Notes under the pieces: model-generated | Seen by the model: the letters and a program-made list of their open reading frames with translations, nothing else | What the model was told of the DNA's origin: nothing | Database searches by the model: none | From: Arabidopsis thaliana | Taxonomy: Eukaryota > Streptophyta > Magnoliopsida > Brassicales > Brassicaceae | Direction of reading: 5' to 3' | Length of the DNA: 64,000 nt | Assembly (NCBI RefSeq): GCF_000001735.4 | Contig: NC_003070.9 | Span: forward strand, 30,303,971-30,367,970 | Shown: positions 20,249 through 32,162 of the stretch, piece by piece | Layout of the letters: each line of letters begins with the position of its first letter | Numbering within the stretch: the first letter of the stretch is position 1 | Program-made: the position numbers and the translations under genes

Positions 20249-23200
20249 ATGACGTCTCTTTCTATTCAACCATTTCCAGGTAAATCTTCTTTGTGTTGCT
20301 ATTGATGTTTGAGTCTCTGCTATGTTTTTATCCTTAGCTACTCAAGTCGTGCGCCTGAACTTGGGCTATTAATGTTTTACATATCATGTTAGCTTCAGAA
20401 TCATGTTCATCATTCAACTCTTATAAAATTCGAGTTTGTAACACTGATGCTTAGAGTACATTGATTTGCTTTTTGTTTTTTTCTGATGTTTGAGTCTCTG
20501 CTATGTTTTTATCTGACCTTACCCGCTCAAGTCCTGTTCTAAGTTCATTTGATTCAGAATCGTGTGCTACTTAGGTTGTAACTTTTATCATCTGATTTTG
20601 AAATTTTCAAAAATTCTATGTCGACAGAGATTTCAAGGATGGCTAGAGATTTGGACTCGCGAAAGAAAAGAAGGATCTCTTTAGATGGAATTGCTGCCTT
20701 GTGTGAGCATTCCAAAGAGATCATTGATTCATTGCCTATGTTGAATTCTCCTGACTACTTCTTGAAGCCATGTATAAACGAGCTGGTTGAGCGAGAAATT
20801 GAAAGCCCTGATTATTGCAGCCGGGTTCCTGATTTTACTATTGGCAGGATTGGTTACGGTTATATTAGGTTTCTTGGAAACACGGATGTTAGAAGGTTGG
20901 ACCTGGATCACATAGTTAAGTTTCATAGGCACGAGGTTATTGTTTATGATGATGAGAGCTCCAAGCCGGTTGTTGGTGAGGGACTTAACAAGGCTGCTGA
21001 GGTGACTCTGGTCGTAAACATACCAGATCTAACTTGGGGAAAACAGCAAGTTAACCATATTGCTTATAAATTGAAACAGAGCACGGAAAGACAAGGAGCA
21101 ACTTTCATCTCATTTGATCCCGATAATGGTTTATGGAAGTTCTTCGTTCCTCATTTCAGCAGATTTGGGTTGAGTGATGATGAGGCAGAAGATATTGCAA
21201 TGGATGATGCGCCAGGTTTGGGAGATCCCGTAGGACTGGATGGTAAAAAGGTAGCTGACATTGATGAAGAAGATCAGATGGAAACTTCGGAGCTAGAGCT
21301 TTCTCATTCTCTCCCAGCTCATTTAGGACTTGATCCTGAAAAGATGAAAGAAATGAGAATGCTGATGTTTCCTAATGAAGATGAAGACGAAAGTGAGGAC
21401 TTTAGAGAGCAAACTTCCCATCTTATGACATCCTTGACTAAACGAAATGTAAGACCTTCGCAGAAAATTGCTCAAAGAAATAGTCATCAAGACCCTCCAC
21501 CGGTCGTGCGCAAAACTCCGCTTGCTTTGCTGGAGTATAACCCTGGTAATGATAAAAGCTCCCCAGGTAGTATCCTGATGGTACAACAAAATAAGAATTT
21601 GGCAGTGAGAAAGTCGAAAACGGGAGGTTTCGAGCTGGACATCAGCCATGTCACACCGTTAACTGATAACTATTCCCGCAATGTTGTTGATGCAGCATTA
21701 TTCATGGGAAGATCGTTCCGAGCAGGTTGGGGCCCAAATGGCGTTCTTTTTCACACTGGTAAGCCAATATGTAGCTCCAGTTCCCAGATGGTATTGTCTT
21801 CTGTGATCAATAAAGAAAAGATAGCAATTGACAAAGTGGTTTGGGATAGAAAGGGAAAAGTTCAGAAAGAACTTATTGATTCTGCGTTTGAGGCTCCCTT
21901 AAGTCTCCACAAGGAATTGAATCATGTAGAAGAAGAAGTTAGGTTTGGCTCTTTCAGTCTTAAACTTCAGAATGTTGTCACCGATCGTGTAGTTCTTTCA
22001 GATATCTGCCGAAGTTATATTGGTATAATCGAGAAACAGCTGGAAGTTGCTGGGTTGTCCACATCTGCGAAGCTGTTTTTAATGCACCAAGTCATGGTCT
22101 GGGAACTCATAAAAGTTCTCTTTTCTGAGAGACAGAGTACTGAACGTTTGATGTATGCAGCTTCTGATAACGAGGAAGACGTGATGCAGGATGTGAAGGA
22201 AGATTCTGCAAAAATTGATACAGAAGCTCTTCCGCTTATCCGAAGAGCAGAATTCAGTTGTTGGCTCCAAGAAAGTGTCAGTCACCGTGTACAAGAAGAT
22301 GTGAGTGATCTAAATGGTTCTAGCTACCTTGAGCACTTATTCTTTCTTCTAACTGGACGAGAGCTTGATTCAGCTGTGGAACTTGCCATATCTAAGGGAG
22401 ATGTTAGACTTGCTTGTTTGTTGAGCCAGGCTGGTGGATCAACTGTAAACCGCAATGATATCTTGCAGCAGCTTCACCTTTGGAGAAGGAATGGGCTGGA
22501 TTTTAATTTCATTGAGAAGGAGAGAATTAAGCTTTACGAATTGCTTGCTGGTAATATCCATGATGCGTTACAAGATTTTACAATTGACTGGAAGAGATTC
22601 CTAGGGTTGTTAATGTGGCATCATCTACCTCCCGACAGTTCATTACCTATCATCTTCAGAAGCTATCAGCTCCTACTAAATCAGGCAAAAGCTCCGTGGC
22701 CCGTCCCAATATATATTGATGAAGGACCTGCAGATGGGTTTGTAAGCGACAACAAGCATTCTGACATCTTGTATTATCTTATGCTTCTACACAGCAAAGA
22801 AGAGGAAGAATTTGGTTTCCTGCAGACTATGTTCAGTGCCTTCTCTTCAACTGATGATCCACTTGACTATCATATGATCTGGCACCACCGAGGAATTCTA
22901 GAAGCAGTTGGAGCTTTCACTTCAGATGATCTTCACACTCTAGATATGGGATTTGTTGCACAGCTTCTCTCTCAGGGCCTTTGTCATTGGGCTATCTACG
23001 TTGTTCTTCACATACCCTTCCGTGAAGATCATCCATATCTACACGTCACTGTCATTCGGGAAATCCTGTTTCAATACTGTGAAACTTGGAGTTCTATGGA
23101 ATCACAACGGCAATTTATCAAGGACTTGGGTATCCCTTCTGAATGGATGCACGAAGCTCTGGTAAGGACACCATACCACTCTTCTTTTCTACTTCTGCTA

Positions 23201-24519
23201 AAGGTTCTTGTGGCTCATTGCTGATTTACTCATTGTGTTGCAGGCAGTTTATTACAATTACCATGGAGATTTCGTAAAGGCTCTTGACCAGTTTATTGAA
23301 TGCGCAAACTGGCAAAGAGCTCATTCCATTTTTATGACGTCAGTTGCTCATTCATTGTTTTTGTCAGGTAAGTCTCTTCATTTCCTTATTTGCAGACCCA
23401 ACTATTCAACTAGAACATGATCCCGGTGTGATGTAGGATGGATCTAGTTGGAGTGATTTGTTTTGTCTTTATTAAATGCAGCTAACCATTCAGAAATCTG
23501 GAGAATTGCTACTTCAATGGATGATCGCAAGTCTGAGATTGAAAACTGGGATTTGGGTGCTGGGATTTACATGTCATTCTATTTACTAAAGAGTTCACTG
23601 CAAGAAGATGCTGATACGATGGTAGAACTGGTATGTCTACGTTTTTTTATAGTCTTATATTTGTTGACCAAACTGATTGTACAACATATCATTTCTTGCA
23701 CTGATGATACTCAACAAGATTGTCTTAAACACTGGAACTTGCACTCCTATGATCATGGGCATAAGAGTCTTTTTATTCTCGATGTGTAAACACTTTTATG
23801 AATGATACAAACAACATAACTCCTTGGCTTCCACAGGAACCCCTTGATAGCACAAACGAGTCTTGCAGAAATTTTGTCGGTCGTTTAAACGAATCATTGG
23901 CTGTTTGGGGTGACAGATTACCAGTTGAAGCAAGGTAAGTACTTCATACGTCTCCCACTTGCTAATTAATAGCATTGAATAATCGTCAAGAACTACTCAT
24001 GGCTTGCATGAACTTGTATGATCCTTCTTCATTCTATGCGTTTGTTTGTATAAGATATAGATAATTCCTAGGATATGACCGCTTACATATTACCAAACTT
24101 AAAAATGATACATAATGGAGCAATTTTGGATGGATCCTTCTAAATTTGGTGGAATCCATAGTAATTGCTCCTAAACTAAGTAGATGGCTTCTGATGACAA
24201 CACAGCCCAAGTTTGCTGTGTGGACAGATACGGGTCACACATTCTCTGTTCGTCACTTTTTAGCATATTGGTTACAAATACACAGTTAACTCACCAACTC
24301 TTTGAATGCTGCAGAGTCGCATACTCAAAGATGGCTGAGGAAATATGCGATTTACTTCTGTCAGATCTGAGTAAGAATCCAAGCCGAGAGACTCAGCTAA
24401 CATGCTTTGAGACAGCCTTTGATGCCCCTTTGCCAGAAGATGTAAGATCAACACATCTGCAAGACGCTGTGTCACTCTTCTCTCTATATCTCTCAGAGAC
24501 GGGCCAAATCTCAGCTTAG
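20249..24519 (+). CDS. NUP96: Nucleoporin NUP96 with Nup98-type autoproteolytic domain
   Basis: Scaffold nucleoporin of the Nup107-160 (Y) complex; in Arabidopsis the locus is also known as SAR3/MOS3 and affects mRNA export, auxin and immune signalling. Six exons (20249-20279, 20628-23161, 23244-23367, 23482-23630, 23837-23934, 24315-24519) give 1046 residues. The tiny first exon encodes MTSLSIQPFP. Residues about 45-200 match the Nup98 autoproteolytic (peptidase S59) fold: FTIGRIGYGYIRFLG, HRHEVIVYDD, VGEGLNKAAEVTL, ending in H186-F187-S188-RFGL, the cleavage triad of that family. The remaining about 800 residues are an alpha-solenoid with acidic linker DEDEDESED. No FG repeats are present, as Nup98 is encoded elsewhere in plants. 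All introns are GT-AG. Confidence 0.95.
20303..20513. repeat. Direct repeat inside NUP96 intron 1
   Basis: A 30-bp stretch beginning TGATGTTTGAGTCTCTGCTA at 20303 recurs identically at 20484. Weaker similarity follows both copies (CTCAAGTC and TTCAGAATC), so about 180 bp was probably duplicated in tandem within the intron. Confidence 0.7.
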
Positions 24520-25312
24520 TAAAACAGACATTATTATTCTGTCAGAAGGTCTTTTAACCTGTTGTGTGTGAAACAGAGTCAGTTTGTGTGTTGCTTCTGT
24601 TACTACACGACCTTAGAAGCGTGAATGAGTTGATTTGGTCGTGTTGTTTTAGCAAATTCCCAAATCTTATACATATTTTGTGAAAGTAAAGGTGAAAATC
24701 AATGTAAGTGGAATTGTATTGATTTTCATGGCTTATTCATAGCTGAACTAAATTCTCAAGTACAATTGAATGACAATGAAGCTACTTCAACTTCAAATTA
24801 TTCGTAGCTGCTTTGACAGAGAGAATTCTTGTGATGGAGAAATATGAGTTAATAATATTCTGCTAATATCATAAGCTTTGGTGATGTATTTGAATTGTCT
24901 TCATGTTCTAATGCTAGGCATCTGCTTTTCATCATTAACTTTTTGTTTGTAAATGATATTTAAATTTCTTGAATAAGATTTGCCGAAAGTGAGATATACA
25001 AGTAAGGAATCTAAAAAGTTTGCTGGAATATATTCTCCTTCTTCTTTAGTTTTTTTTTTTTTTTTTTTAATTCGTATCTCTTGTTTCTGATTGCTACTGA
25101 CCGAGAATTTGATATCTGACTGTAAAAATAAAGTCCAAAATCTGAAAAGAAAATGCAAATAAGATTACAAAAAAAAGAAAAGAAAAAGGTTTGCATATTA
25201 ACAAGATTACAGAGCACACTCGCAATTAATAGAAGAAATACAGAGTGGTCTCTCTAGTTGAGAGATCAAAAATGGATTTACCAAACAAAGCCAAATTTCA
25301 TTTTACTTATAG
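24520..25312. other. Convergent spacer between NUP96 and the PPPDE gene
   Basis: About 790 bp holding the 3' UTRs of two convergent genes. AT-rich, with a T-run at about 25050-25068. No gene or RNA structure recognised. Confidence 0.5.
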
Positions 25313-26554
25313 TCAAACGGAGGAAGATCCGAGAGTCAATGGCGATGAAGGTTGCAGAGCACGAGGACGCCTTTTCCTGCTTCGACCGCGAACTTGAACT
25401 GAAGGAGACGAAGAAGACGACGAAGGAGTAGCAATGGTAGACCTCTCTCTGCTCGATACACTCGTCAGTTTCTTCTTCTCATTTTCTGCTTCACATGATT
25501 TGTCTTGATTGACTCTGTTGTTTCCAAACCTGGTCGCGTTTATAGTCGCAGGAAGCACACAGTTGCACATGAAGCCTATGTATAATCAATCAACACACAA
25601 CAATTCAAACTTGAGAGCACAGAAACAGAGTCCTTTCCAAATATGGAAAGTTAAAGCCAACAAACCCAAGTCAGAAGCTATTCTTATCGATCATACGCAT
25701 AAAGATGAAATCTTTCAAGTCAACTCCGAGAAAAAAGAAGCTAAACCAAGTCACAACATTATAGTCTAAAAGCTGAGACTTTATAAGGCATTGAGTATTA
25801 GCATCACAATACACAATACACACTTACAAACATAACTACTTGATTCAGTCTCTTTGTCTCTAACTTGTACAATCATAAAAGCCCAAAATGTAAAGAATGA
25901 GGGAAGTTACCAGAGAATTTACCGATTCGGGCAAGGCGGTTAACCCAACTAGGAATTGGATTCCCAGTTAACTTAATACAAGTTTCATCGCAGAAATGGT
26001 TGCAGTTCTTGGTGATAAGATTGTAAGAACTTCCTTTGTAGTTGTCAGCAAGTTGCTCCATAGTAGCTCTGACTTCCAAAGGACCAAGATCCGTTTTACC
26101 AATCAAAATCGATTTCCTAAACGTAAAGCCTTCACATTGCTTCGGCTCCCCTTCGAATATCCCAGTGCTTGGATATTCATGAGCTCCATAAGCATACTCT
26201 ATACCATGAACTATAAATACCAAAAAACAAACAAAATTCTTTAAAACTTCAATATCTTGCTCAATGACTTCAACTGATATCCAACACTTTGGAATTTGGT
26301 GTTATAAATGACTTGAAATCCCAATAATAATCCGATCTAACATGAAATGACTATTTAGATCTAAAACATGAACGCCCGGAGAGAAGAAAATTCAAGAAAT
26401 CCAAGAAAGTGAAAGAGTGACCTTCAACACCAGAATGGTAAACGCCAAGACCAAGCCAGTAAGCATAGCCATTAATGGGAGTAAGATCGTAGACATTCAG
26501 ATAAACCGGAACATTTCCTCTGTCCACCAAGCTTGAGTTTTTCCGGCAAAGCAT
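25313..26554 (-). CDS. PPPDE (DeSI-like) thiol peptidase (At1g80690-like)
   Basis: Three exons on the minus strand (26554-26422, 26210-25923, 25575-25313) give 227 residues. The PPPDE fold is papain-like and members are deSUMOylating or deubiquitinating isopeptidases. The catalytic pair is visible: H40 in GLGVYHSGVE and C114 in LITKNCNHFCDE. VPVYLNVYDLTPINGYAYWL is the conserved N-terminal strand. The start is the first true ATG (MLCRKNSS); the frame continues upstream only through a TTG codon. The C-terminal about 85 residues, all from exon 3, are a Ser-rich low-complexity tail with a basic RGRSRKRRPR patch that could be a nuclear localisation signal; this tail is outside the catalytic domain. 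Substrate is unknown. Confidence 0.9.
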
Positions 26555-28007
26555 TTTCCTTTCTTTCAAATTCTTCCTCTTCTTTCAAAGGTTTTAACTT
26601 CTTTTTTCAGTCGGAGAATCGTAATGACTCCGCCATTTTCCTCACTGGAGAGAAACAAAGCAAAAAAGACAGAGAAGAAAGAAAGAAAGAGGTGAAAGAG
26701 AGTATCGCCGGCGTCAGAAAATGGGCCGGAGGGAAGTACTTCCGATGAAAGATGACTCGGTTTTTATATAAACTGTCGAATAAGTTGATGACAAGCTTTA
26801 CCCTTTTTCTCTAAATTCAAGATTATTAAAATTACACAAAATGCCAACGAGACTTGTCTTTTGAGATTTCCGATGCCAATTATGTTTCCTCTTTTCGATT
26901 AAAAAGCCTTTAGCAACAGAAATGAGACTTCTTGCTTAGCTTTTATTACTAGTTTTGAATCTTCAATAAATAAATCTACTTCCATATATTTATGAATCCA
27001 TTTTACAATTTCCTTAAAACTATTTATGAATCTTTTTTCTTAAAACCGATTACCGCGAACGATCTAGATACCTTATAGAATGTTTATAGCCAATGATTTT
27101 ATAAATGCATAGAACTTAAATTAATATTGGCGGTATGCTTTAATAATTTCACAGTTTATTATGGGGTCCAATATAAATAAAGCTTAATAATATTCCCCTA
27201 TCTTTGGCTCAACTTTTTGTCTCGAGACCACACTTTTTCTTTTTAATACACTCACAATTTTTTTTTTTTTAATTAAGGTGTCAAAGTGGTGCGACTAATT
27301 ATGGTGCAAAGTGGGAATATATATATAGTACAATAAACCATTTTTTCATTGCGGAAAATAAAAATTTGGGGGGAAAAATGACACTAATCATGGATCTATG
27401 TTTGTTTATTGAATGTAGGTAGTGTCCACAAAAATATCATAATCAATATAACTTTGCGTTTATTCATTTTTTTCTTACAACTATATAATATGATGTACAA
27501 GATGTTGTAAAGACTATAAACTTAAGAGTTACAAGTTGTATGAAAAGTTCAACTTTCTATCTTTAATATATGAAATATTAGAGGCCTGCCACTAATTTGC
27601 CTTTGGTTAACCTTCAAAATAAAATGTTTCCCTATCATAATATAATAATCATTAAAATTAATTGAACAGAAAGGGGAAAAAAAAAAGGTCAATATCTTAG
27701 CTCACAAATAGAATCCAAAGCTGAAAAAAAAAAATGAAAAACAAACTGAAAACAAAAGGTAACAAATATTTGTTGACAAACATACCAAATTTGATTGAAA
27801 TTTATTACAAAGTCAGATGATCACAATTGACACATGAGAGTCTTAAATTCGCTATCTGATCGAACCAATAACCCTAGACCCGGTACGGTACGGTCAGATC
27901 CGGTTATTGTGGAGACCAACATTAGCCTCAAGACCGCGTTTTGAAACGCTCATATTGTGTGGAAAATGCGCGAGTAGTGATTGGAGCTGACGCCGGGAGA
28001 GATCAAG
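26555..28007. promoter_or_regulatory. Divergent intergenic region, PPPDE gene to unknown membrane protein
   Basis: 1.45 kb. A TATA box for the minus-strand PPPDE gene (TATATAAA) is at 26763-26770. 26800-27860 is AT-rich with many A/T runs and no gene. On the right, a minimal upstream frame (ATG at 27966, stop at 27975-27977) precedes the start at 28008. Confidence 0.5.
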
Positions 28008-29263
28008 ATGATTCGCGGCAGAGGCTCGTGGTCCGGATTATCGACCCGGTTGAAGCTTTACAGGACCCGACGTTTCTGCACAAAAGGAGAGAATAAACTC
28101 GAGAAGACGGAATCTAGCGTTGCGCATCACAGCGACACTGAATCTAGTGTTTCTCGCTACGATGAGACCTATAAGAAACTCGATAAGCTCGATTTCGTTA
28201 CCGCTGCGAAGATCTTGTTCACTGAACCACCCAAGAAGAACAAATTTGGGTAATTTCTACCGGAGATTTGGGGTTTAAAGAGGGTTCTACTCTCGAATGC
28301 GTGCAAACACTCTTCGCTGATCTTGTCCTTTGTTTAGTCTATCAGATGCTATAATGTGTTTGATTCATGCTTCTATAGGCCTTAAATCATGGAAAGACCC
28401 TATTTTTTCAACTTACCTTGTATATTTTGAAGTTAATTTTAGGCTACAAAACCTCAGGATTGTAGAATTGTGGAATGTGAGCTTCTTTAGGCTGAAACAA
28501 GTGAACTGGTTTTCAATTTCTGCTGCGATTATCTCTTTGACTTTCTGAAACTATCTCTTATATAGTAAGTTGAGTTCTTGTGCTGCTTTGTGTTTGTAGT
28601 ATGTTCTCATATGGATTTTGCTTTGTGTTAGGTTTGATTGGCATGTGGTGCAATTCATCATCGTCTGCTTGCCATCTGTAGGTATTGCCATTCACTCCCG
28701 TTATCTTAGTTGTTATGTTCAATGTTTACTGTCAAATGTGACTTGTTTATAAATGGCTATTGTTTCTTGTAACAGCTGTGTATCTGGTTGCTCAATATGC
28801 TCGCCGGAAAATGAAGATCATGGATGCTGTGAGTTCTCCTTATTGTTCATTATCAAACTGATATGAGTTTCTGATGATGTTTCAGTCATGTCTTAATGTT
28901 TATCCTCTGTCTTCATTCTGGTTATTGTTAGCATATGCCTCATGATATTGGACTAATTCTCAGGAACTTGGAGAGAAGAAAAGGAAAGAAGAAGAAAAGA
29001 AAGAGAAAGAAGAAGCTGAACAAAAGGCATTACAAGTAGAGGCAGCAACCAAGTCTCACGAAGAGCTAATGGAGATGAGACAGAGACTGGGAAAAATCGA
29101 AGAGACAATAAAAGAAATTGTTTTGGAAACCAAGAAACCTTCAGGGAATGCTCCAACCAAAACCCAAGAAGATCAATCTACTAAACTCTCCCCAAAAGAA
29201 GTATCACAGCCAGAAAAAGAACACAAGGGCAATGTACAGAAACCAGGTGATGGACCTCACTGA
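28008..29263 (+). CDS. Unknown membrane-anchored coiled-coil protein (At1g80700-like)
   Basis: Four exons (28008-28249, 28632-28681, 28776-28828, 28964-29263) give 214 residues. The start at 28008 (MIRGRGSWSGLSTRLKLYRT) gives a basic, Arg-rich N-terminus like an organelle presequence. Residues about 60-80 (DETYKKLDKLDFVTAAKILF) precede one membrane segment VVQFIIVCLPSVAVYLVAQY at about residues 85-104. After it comes a highly charged Lys/Glu coiled coil (KKRKEEEKKEKEEAEQ) and a disordered Pro/Lys tail. Exon 2 must end at 28681, not at the GT four bases earlier, for the frame to continue. I do not recognise a family. The layout suggests an inner-membrane tether with a charged tail, but that is inference. 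Confidence 0.8.
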
Positions 29264-29528
29264 GATGATTAGAAGGGAAACTTAGGTGGTAGATGACGAA
29301 GAATGTACCCTTCTGTGGGTTATTATTCTTTTGGAACTGATACACTAGTTGATGCAGTTCTCTCATTTTACTTTTGTTTGTTGAATCACCTTTATAATTA
29401 ATATAGATTACAAGGATTTGCAAGCTATAAGAGCTACAGTTTTTTTTTTTTTAAACTTGCTTCCATTTCTTTGTACAACATAACAAAACAACACAACATC
29501 TCATGCTAATTCAAATAGGTCAAGTATG

Positions 29529-31826
29529 CTACTTTGTTGTCCAAACATAGACTTGTCCTCCAGCTGTGGATCCTGCAAGCGTTCCAACATTATAAGGATG
29601 GCAATGGATTCTGCATGGTATAGCTCTCTGCAGAGGGTTATGCAGTTCCATCACTGTTCGCTTTAGTTTTGGATTGATCACATCAATCTTCTTTGACAAA
29701 TTGCCCACATAGATGTATGAATCATCCCACCCCCATACTGCCCTGCAATCAAAATCATTACCAACTTCAGTTTTTCGACAAATAGACGAAATCAATTCCT
29801 ACTTCTTTTCATTTCTCATAACAAAAAAGAGTGGAAAAAGAGTGTATTGGTCAGAGAAATAGTGAAAGACTCATAACAATTACTTGTGGATTCTTTTGTC
29901 AGAACACAGTACATTAAGCAAGAAGTGTATTGGAACTGAGAGGCTTATTAAGGTACAAGATACTGGAACATACTTGAATTTGGAGATCCATCTGCTGGTG
30001 TTATTGTGATATATCATGCAAGTGTTCTCAAAATTGGCGCCGCTTAGAACACCAATGTAGTTGTCAAGGCTACAAGGAAAACAAAACAAAACAAGAGTTC
30101 AGCAAACCCCAGAGATGCACATAGGGACCTACATTATACATCAGTTTCACTCTCTCTACACATGTTTACTCTTGTCTACGTTGCTAAAAGTTTATGAGAT
30201 GTATTTATTTCCCGTCTCAAAACCATCAAGGCACAAAGTTTTCTAGCTAAGTAAAGTTCCCAGACATAATTGCTTCAAGGCAGTGGTGTTTTTTCAAATA
30301 TGTGCAACTTTTAAACCGAAATGCACAGACTTTATGACCTCAACAAAACTAGAACATATATTACTTAATCTCTCCAATATAATGACAAACAACATTTGAT
30401 GTGACTTAAATCAAGGAGATTATACTTGTAGTTCTTAATGAAGTGTATTGAATAGGCTGTGGAAAAAATGACAAGATACCTTGTAGTTGCAAGTGAAAGG
30501 CCAGAAGGTGAGAAATAAGCAGAGTGCACAGCCCTAGAATGATTAACAGTAGACAATGTTTTCGGTTTTTTGGCTCCCATGCTTCTCAAGTCCCAAAGGC
30601 AAGCAGTTCCATCTGTGGAACTTGTCGCCATGACATGCGGATTCTGCGGGTTGAAGTCTATAGAGTTAATCCTCCGTTCATGTAACTCCCAATGGAAAAC
30701 TGACTTTCCTGCTCGGAGGTCCCATACATTGAACACTCCATAATCCTGACCAAAGTACAAGCTTTGCTCATCATTTGGTCTCTGCGAGAGTGAAAATATA
30801 GCTTCGTCCGTGGAATAAACCAGATCAAAAACCGACTTCTCGACATCCATCAACCGGATGAGACCATCATAGCTGCTGCTAATAACCTGCCATGAATGCA
30901 CCAACGAACTTGATGACTTAAAGAAAGAGATAACGTTTCTCCAATTTCAATAGACAACTAAATAAAGACAAGTCGTTTAACAAAAAACTTACCCTTGATA
31001 AAGAGTTTTGCTGAAACACAATAGATGAAACTGGTGCTGAGTGAGGAGTGAATAGATATATCCCATCATTATCTTCCTCATTCCCACAATCCAAATTCCA
31101 AAACCCAACATTCCCAAGTTTGTCCCCTGCAGCAACCATCTTAACATTCTCGCAAGGTAAGAACTGGACAACAAAAATCCTCCCAGGCACAACACGAGCT
31201 ACATTCTGCGGTTCTAAAGTCAACAAATCCAGATCAAACTCAATTTTCTCAGGCTTAACCGGAATACTAAATTCCTTGTTCACATAATCACTGAAGGAAT
31301 CATCTTCAGGCTCTTCCTTTTTAACAGAAACTTTAGATACACGAGAACTACTCCTAGTCCTCACCATAGGAGACTCGTTCTCATCCTTAACCACTCCAAT
31401 TTCTCCCTTAACCAATTTGCCTCTACAAGACTTACTCTCAATACCCAAAAGAGTATCAACCAATTGCGTATAAGAACCGTATCCTTCATACGCGGATTCG
31501 AAGGGAATAGGAGCCAAAAGACGCGGCGATTGCTTCTGAGGAGATGGTTGGTTGTGTGTGATCTGAGAACCCATCCGGAAATCTGAAAAGCCATCAGGTA
31601 AGCCAGCGGAATCTGGATTCAAACCTCTGGTGCGTAGAGACATTCGGATAACAGTGGGCGTTGAAGCAGGTTTGGGCTTCTTCTTCTTAAAAGATTTAGA
31701 ATCATCTCGAGAGCGTTTGGCGGCGGAGAGAAGAGAAGAAGCTTTGGCGCGGACATTGAGAGCAGCCAACATCTCATCGTTCCGTCTTATGTTCTCCAAT
31801 CTCTTCCGCTCGTACTCCGTCGCCAT
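29529..31826 (-). CDS. DRS1: WD40 protein of the CMR1/WDR76 type
   Basis: Four exons on the minus strand (31826-30993, 30886-30480, 30069-29974, 29742-29529) give 516 residues. The first about 200 residues are basic and disordered (RAKASSLLSAAKRSRDD, then KKKKPKP, an apparent nuclear signal). A WD40 propeller follows: KLGNVGFWNLDCG, VISSSYDGLIRLMDVEKS, GQDYGVFNVWDLRAGKS, MATSSTDGTACLWDLRSM, and the last blade TAGGQVYVWTTK. Its family is yeast Cmr1 and human WDR76, DNA-damage and chromatin-linked adaptors; in Arabidopsis the locus is named DROUGHT SENSITIVE 1 and is thought to act with CUL4-DDB1 (recalled). Convergent with the unknown membrane-protein gene (265 bp between stops) and divergent from the MAM33 gene (336 bp). 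Confidence 0.88.
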
Positions 31827-32162
31827 TGATTGATTGATGCTTGAGAAAATTGAGATTTTTTCTCTTTACACACAAACAAAAAAGGAGAGATTTTTTTCTT
31901 CACACCAAAACTGAAAGAAGACCTAGAAGAAAAAGAAAAAAGCTAACAACATTTGATGGGTCGGAAATAGGCGGCAGAATAACAACTGCCGCCAAAAAAA
32001 TAAAAAAACGAAAATATATAATTACACATTTACACCAAAGTGTGATCTAAATTGAACGGTGCAGATTAGTTTAACATTTATCCCAAATTTTAAGAACCGT
32101 ACGATGGAGCATCTTAATGACTTAAACCCTAAAAGAAGAAAAACCCCAATCGAGCTCTGTCA
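31827..32162. promoter_or_regulatory. Short bidirectional promoter, DRS1 and MAM33-like genes
   Basis: 336 bp between divergent ATGs. A telo-box-like AAACCCTAAAAG is near 32124 on the MAM33 side. No TATA box is evident on that side. Both leaders must be short. Confidence 0.55.

Noticed and set aside
26555-26569. Extending the PPPDE protein upstream to begin MKERKM
   Set aside because: The upstream codon is TTG; the first ATG is at 26554 and already gives the conserved N-terminal region.
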